Below are positions 58,641 through 64,000 of a stretch of DNA of 64,000 bases, piece by piece. Origin of the DNA: Phoenix dactylifera (Eukaryota > Streptophyta > Magnoliopsida > Arecales > Arecaceae); the NCBI RefSeq assembly GCF_009389715.1, contig NC_052393.1, positions 5,332,001 to 5,396,000 on the forward strand. The letters are read 5' to 3'. Made by a program: the position numbers and the translations under genes. Below the pieces are notes generated by a model that did no database searches, had not been told where the DNA came from, and saw nothing but the letters and a program-made list of their open reading frames with translations. Each line of letters opens with the position of its first letter. The stretch's first letter is position 1.

Positions 58641-61600
58641 GTCCAACTATGCTGGGCTTTTCTATCATATGTAGACATGGATACATACAAATTTTTGTTC
58701 ATGTATGGCACATATGCATGCAACATACACAACGAGCTGACTTATTAGCATTTTTCACCAACCATACCATATGTAAGCAGCACTATATTTGTACCTAACT
58801 CTTACCCATTCACTGTAGGGGTCTGATTTGCCCCATAGGTTGCTCCTTCTCCTCCAATCTTTGTTAGAATATTCAGAATATGTTAACCTGCTATATTAAA
58901 TGAGATTATATTATGCAAATTATTTATTTTTCAAGATAGAGTATGAAGCTTTGTTCTCCATTAGATTTTGGATGTACGCATTCAGATATCAAACATTGGT
59001 CTGCAAGGATCTTTCAGTGCCCACTATGTAGAACCAATGTAGACTCTAAATGTACCATCTAGATTAGTGTATTTGCTTTGCTATGCAATGGCATATTAAC
59101 AGATATTAGCCAAAGAAGTTGTTAAAATAATATTAAAATAGAAAACTAGACGTACCATCTAGATTAGTATATATGCTTTGCTATGCAGTGACGTATTAAC
59201 AGATATTAGCCAAAGAAATTGTTAAAATAATATTAAAATAGAAAACTAGATGTATGCCTACATTCCATAGCAGTGTAGATTTATTGCTAATATAACAATA
59301 GGCATGCTTTCATCAGTCATATGCTTACATCATATTCTGTTGCTTATTATAAAGAGGATACTATTATAAGAGAGATTGTTTCAAATGTTATCGGCATTAT
59401 GAGCACTTAAAGTTCAAGGTCCAAGGGGACCATACAACAATTGGAAGATGTGGCTGACATAGATTGGCTTTTGGTACCAAACCAAGAATTAATGCAGCGA
59501 TATCAGTTTATGTAGGAATGAATCAGGTTTGGACCACGTCAGTCACATTAAGAGAATATACTAATTATAAAATTGAACATATCAGAGATGAATACCTTGG
59601 TTAAAATAGATGATCTTTTTTGGAATGTAATTTACCTAATTCTTTGCACTTCCATATTAAAACCTTAGTGGAGAAGTAATAGATGACTTGAAGAATAAAG
59701 AACCAAGATTTTGTTCCTGTCAAATAATAGAGAAGAAATGGGATTATAACATGTTCAGTGAGAGTAATAGTCCTAAAAATGTTTTTGCATTAAAATTAGT
59801 GAAATCAAGGTGTTAAAAGAATAAAAACAGTATTTTTTTGTGATCAAAGGTTATGCTATATTTGGAATAATTCATTTAATAATGCATTTAATAGAGTTTG
59901 AGGAGGTAGGTTGCATTTTTGTTGAAGTAGTCCCCCACTTAGAAGGGACACAAATGCTATAGTCAGTTCAGGAAAAGGTTACTGAAGCTGGTATTACCTT
60001 CTCTAAGTCAGACAAGGCAAAGAACTTCCAATTGTCTGTTTGATACTATAAGGCAATTCAATACAAGTATCTCTACCTATATATATCAAGATAACACTGG
60101 TTCATTAAAATTGGAGAAATCCTATCATTTGTTAATCTTTACAGAAGAGCTTTATTCAAGTTTCCATCAAATAAAGACTAAATAAAGCAACGTTATTATG
60201 AACAATCCTAAGCATCTCCATCCAATTTCATGTCTTACGATGCTTTTAGACAAGTTTAGTAAGATTGCAACTTTTCAAATGTGTAATTTAGTAGAAGACA
60301 ATTCATGCATAGTCTGACTTTGATGATTGTATTTAAGCATGATATAGACATTTCATGGTCGGATGTGGAGGGGAATATATAGTTTGGAGGGTAATTGTGG
60401 GAAGTACGAGAAGTTTGGGAATTGTTGTTGCAATAGGAAAAACCATGTTGTGGCTGGTACAAGGCGTAGGTTAGGTGTCATTCCTAGCTGTCTAGCATAT
60501 CCCAAAAATAAATTATGTCTTGAATGGCATGTAAGGAGGGAAGTAAACTGTTAATAGGGTTAAGTTTTGAGGTGTCATGATATAATCGGAATTGGAAGAT
60601 TACAAGTTGTTAGAGGGTTCAGTTGGAGGTGTTCTTGAGATGGATAAGGTGACATTCAAGCAAGGGTGAAGGATGGATGACATGGGGGAAAAGAAATAAA
60701 ATAAATATTGTTGTTGACAGTTCAATGGTGACGAGGCATGGGGGGTAGGAAGATTAGAAAAATATATTAGCATATATTAGACTATTAGTGGTCGTGTTGT
60801 AGAGTTACATGGGAGTGGAAGGTATAGAGGAGAGGGGCATGAGTCTTGCATAAGTGTATTTTTTTTTTGAGGAAATTGAATAAGTGCCTTTTGTGGTAAT
60901 GCTTCTTGTTCATGGGTGAGGTTAGTGGGCTAAAATTGATTCTAATTAAAGTTGCTTCTGAGATAGTTTGTAAGTAAAAATTTGTGGATCATCTTTAAAA
61001 TGTGAAAGGGTTAAATTTGAAATTTTTGATAGGGTTATTGAAGAAGAATCAATCAGGTTGACATAATCCTGGGGCCCAATTAGTATAGTTAAAGGCAATG
61101 GCTCAACTGCGACGCTTACAAAGGTTTGATGAATGATAGGGTCGGTATAGGTTCTCTTGGTTTTCGGGAGAGAATTTGAATAGGTCAAAATTGTTACATT
61201 TGGGGTCAGATTGCTGAAAATTGTCATTGTGCTAGGATTATTTGTTTTGGGGGGGTGGGGGGGTGGGGGGAGGCCTAAGATCATGCTTTAGGTTCAATGA
61301 ATGTTCAAGCGTAGTATAATGGTGTGAATTTGGAGCAAATAGGTAAAGCTGCATCAGATTGGTTCGGCGTTTCAGGCTCAGGTTAATTCTTAGCAGAGTG
61401 CAGTGTGCTAGCTAAACTTTAGGTTTTGATCATGCGGATTAACTAAGTGCAGGAGTGTGTTGGATGCTAGGGCTAAAAAAACCTTGTTACTTATTCAAGA
61501 GGGAGGAGGCTGGAGGTACTTGTGGGAGGTATCTCCATATGATAAGGTTAGTGGCGGCGTATCTTATCTAGTTTTTCCACATTCCCTTCTGTTTTCTCTT

Positions 61601-63350
61601 TATCTAAACATGTGGTCTATTCAGTGTGGACATGGAATGACAATTTCAGATTAGTTTAGTAATATTGGGATATAAAGTTCTGATTTCCATGGTTTGGACT
61701 TACTGCAAGACGTTAGCTACCACTTAGACCAAATTAACTATCATACTGCTTTAGTGAGATTTGAGGGTGATAGCTGGCTTAATGATTTTTGATTCAAGAG
61801 ATCTGAGTTCAGTCCTAGCCTGAGTCAGGTGCTGGGATTTAACCCATTCTGGTTCTCGGAAAAAAAAGGAAAGACTTAATGATTGATATGTTCATGCGGA
61901 AATATTTTGGTAGTATGTGGTCTTGGTCATAATCAAGCTCCAATTTACATCATGCAAGTCTTTCTATTTATTTGCTTATGTGGTCGCTGAGGAGTTGGGG
62001 TGTTCAGAAACGTGATGCTGGATGCATCAGTCTTATTATGTTCAGATTTTGCTCGTGAGAACGAAGTTTTCTTCTAGGACAAGAATTAAGATTCTTTTGG
62101 TCTTAGAGGGCCTAGGAACTTGAACTCTTGGTGGCATAAGATGGCTGCCATAGGATGAGTTAGAAGTTTCTTTCCTAGATGCAGATGCAGGGTCTATGTT
62201 GGGGTCTGATGATATTCTTCTCTCTTTGATCAGTATGGAATCCTGTCTCTTTGATCAGGAGAGAAGCCTATAGTGATTATGGGTGTTGGGTATCGGAATT
62301 GAAAATGCAGTTGTGTGGACTATTGTTCAAAATTAGAAGATGCAGCTTCTGTTTGTTGAGGAAGAGGAGTCTTGGATAAAAACGTGTGATGTGATTATAT
62401 ATATCATAAGTGGAAATTGTAATGTTACACTTCTTCATAGTGTCGTTATATTGTGTCCGAGTGGAAAAGTATAGGAATATTTCATTTGTTTTCTCTAAGG
62501 CCCTATTTTAGGGAGGATAATAATGGAGTTTTCAACTAGGTTTTTCAGATCTCAGAAATGTGTTTGTGATGCACTTCCATGGTCTTTATGTTTCTCCTTG
62601 TTAATATACTTGTGCCCTTTCGAAATGAATTGTGGTTTAAGATCATTGTTGATGAAGCAATTATTACCATTTCTTAAAGAAGTGTTATTGTAGAGTTTGA
62701 TTTTGGTTGGTCAAAATAGATTTTGGGCCTTAAATAATTGTCTGAGTGTTCCTGTAATGAGATCACGTTTAATGGGTAAATTAATTTAGATTATCATGCG
62801 ATGGTTTCCCTTAGTATATTTAGGCGAGGTACTTTGGACATTAAGTATATGATACTACAGAGGAGTAGCACTTAATTTGTAATTTTATAGGTTCTGCTTT
62901 GATCTAGATGGATCGGTGTCCTTTTGTTTTTGGTCGACTTGAATATCCACACTATGCATTTGAATTAAAAAATTATGAAGAATAACATCTTGGAAATATG
63001 ATTGAGTCTATGGCGTCTATCAAAATAAATCACAATAGCTAGTCTTTGATTTTATTGGTGCAAGTAATGAGGGGATAATTGAATGGTGACTGTGTCATGT
63101 GATCACCGCCATGAGTTTTTTTTTCTTCTGATTTTTGAGTAACAAATAAGTTTAGAATGTGAGGTGGTGTGAATATGAACGAGGATTGATGTGGTAGTCT
63201 TGCTCTCTATGGGCAATAACATTTAGAAGCGTAGGTTTCTCCTTCAAGGGCTCGAGGTAGTTCATATTGGAAAATCATTGTTGGAGTGGGTTTTGTAGGA
63301 TAATCTGTGTTTTGGTGGTTAGCCCTTTTCTTCTAAGGGATGGATATATG
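58641..63350. other. Repeat-rich non-coding stretch
   Basis: No supported gene. Contains a 100-bp tandem duplication (listed), a G-tract cluster at 61249-61271 and AT-rich sequence. Open frames up to 112 codons (for example 60946-61284 on minus) carry no domain I recognise. Confidence 0.4.
59051..59250. repeat. 100-bp tandem duplication
   Basis: Two copies starting GTACCATCTAGATTAGT (59052 and 59152) and ending TATTAAAATAGAAAACTAGA, with a few substitutions. Confidence 0.9.
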
Positions 63351-63356
63351 AATTGC

Positions 63357-64000
63357 TCATCTTGTTTGATCTTCCAATACTAAATGGTCTTTACCGTGGT
63401 CTGGTGTTCTCAACCCTAGAGAAATCAATGGGGGACGTGGGAGAATGGAGAGGTGTTGGGGGTACAAGGCACGGCATGCTACATAGAATGCACTGTGTCT
63501 ATATGGATATATAATCACCAACATTGATATATAGCCTTTATAATCACAGCTGCTATGTAATACATTATAAGATACTCCTAGGTAATCGTAGTCAATAGTT
63601 GTTGCTAGTTGGTAATAGTTGTCTATATGACTTGATAATTTCTTTGCACACAACAACACCCTCCGCTTTAAAAGTGCTCCAAAGAAGAGTTACATGCCAA
63701 ATCCATTGCTAGATGACAAGATCTCCTGGTGCGCACTAATGCCACCACTCAAGAACTCGTCTTTCTAAACACCTATCAATAGCTCCTGCATCGTTGTCAC
63801 TTATTCCACCCTTGTAGTATGTGGCTGGATTCGAACTCTTTAACTCAGAGGAATCTAAAAGCTATACCTATAAAGCAGGCAAGGTAGATAAGTCTGCACG
63901 AGTGTATGAGATCCATTGAAGCCAACTCTGAAGATGGGATAAATGATGGTCTCATGTCAACCTTTTGGGAGTGTCTTTGACCTCCTACGGAATTTTTCCA
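63357..64000 (-). mobile_element. Possible partial LTR retrotransposon end
   Basis: On the minus strand, a polypurine-like AAAGCGGAGGG is followed directly by TGTTGTTGTGTGCAAAG at about 63659. This is the arrangement expected where the internal region of a Copia-type element meets its 3' LTR. The upstream coding part is cut by the window edge and has stops, and the LTR end was not located. Tentative. Confidence 0.35.

Noticed and set aside
57896..58732. 278-codon minus frame in the fold-back element
   Set aside because: Crosses both arms of the inverted repeat; low-complexity Arg/Glu/Gly and Ser/Pro/Leu sequence.

Overview
The window is plant nuclear DNA. Its genes have introns with GT-AG borders. 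It holds two organellar-type pentatricopeptide repeat (PPR) genes, a ten-exon phosphomevalonate kinase, a plant G-box bZIP factor, an Au-type SINE, Tourist, hAT and Mutator-like elements and a solo LTR. Codon use and repeat content look monocot; a palm is my guess, but nothing here proves it. Four host protein genes are supported: a DYW-class PPR (501-2273, +), phosphomevalonate kinase (2726-12262, -), a P-class PPR (23354-25279, +) and a GBF1/HBP-1a-type bZIP (33460-37986, -). The first two lie tail to tail, and their Arabidopsis counterparts, from memory, are the adjacent loci At1g31910 and At1g31920.

The centre of the window (12735-21983) is a three-level nest of Mutator-like elements (MULEs) inserted 473 bp upstream of the kinase start codon. 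Element A (about 1.09 kb, target duplication GCGCCTGAA) was hit near its right end by element B (about 0.85 kb, duplication CAATAGGGG). B was then hit by element C (7.3 kb, duplication GAGGGTGGG). All three 9-bp duplications are perfect. C looks autonomous. It carries an 887-codon transposase fused to an OTU cysteine-protease domain (14777-18317, +) and, convergent to it, a 581-codon plant mobile domain (PMD/MAIN-like) protein (19051-20965, -).

Between the 3' ends of those two genes sit captured pieces of two host genes. One is the SAM-binding half of a DRM-type de novo DNA methyltransferase (sense, 18345-18570). The other is the N-terminus of an AGO4-clade Argonaute, including its start codon (antisense, 18593-18796). 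Both proteins act in RNA-directed DNA methylation, the pathway that silences transposons. The pieces are bracketed by a 47-bp direct repeat that copies the end of the transposase gene. This is the most interesting signal in the window: a transposon carrying fragments of two of its host's silencing genes in a convergent-transcription interval, where double-stranded RNA could form.

Right of the MULE nest come a MITE, a 5'-truncated LINE tail, the P-class PPR, a repeat-rich non-coding stretch and the bZIP gene. From about 39 kb to the end the window is mostly repeats: a 4.0-kb solo LTR (with a GACCC-rich hAT inside it), three related roughly 5-kb units with CT-rich leader-like blocks, a broken AE7/MIP18-like fragment, a fold-back element and several short tandem repeats. 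No convincing intact gene was seen from 38.5 to 64 kb.
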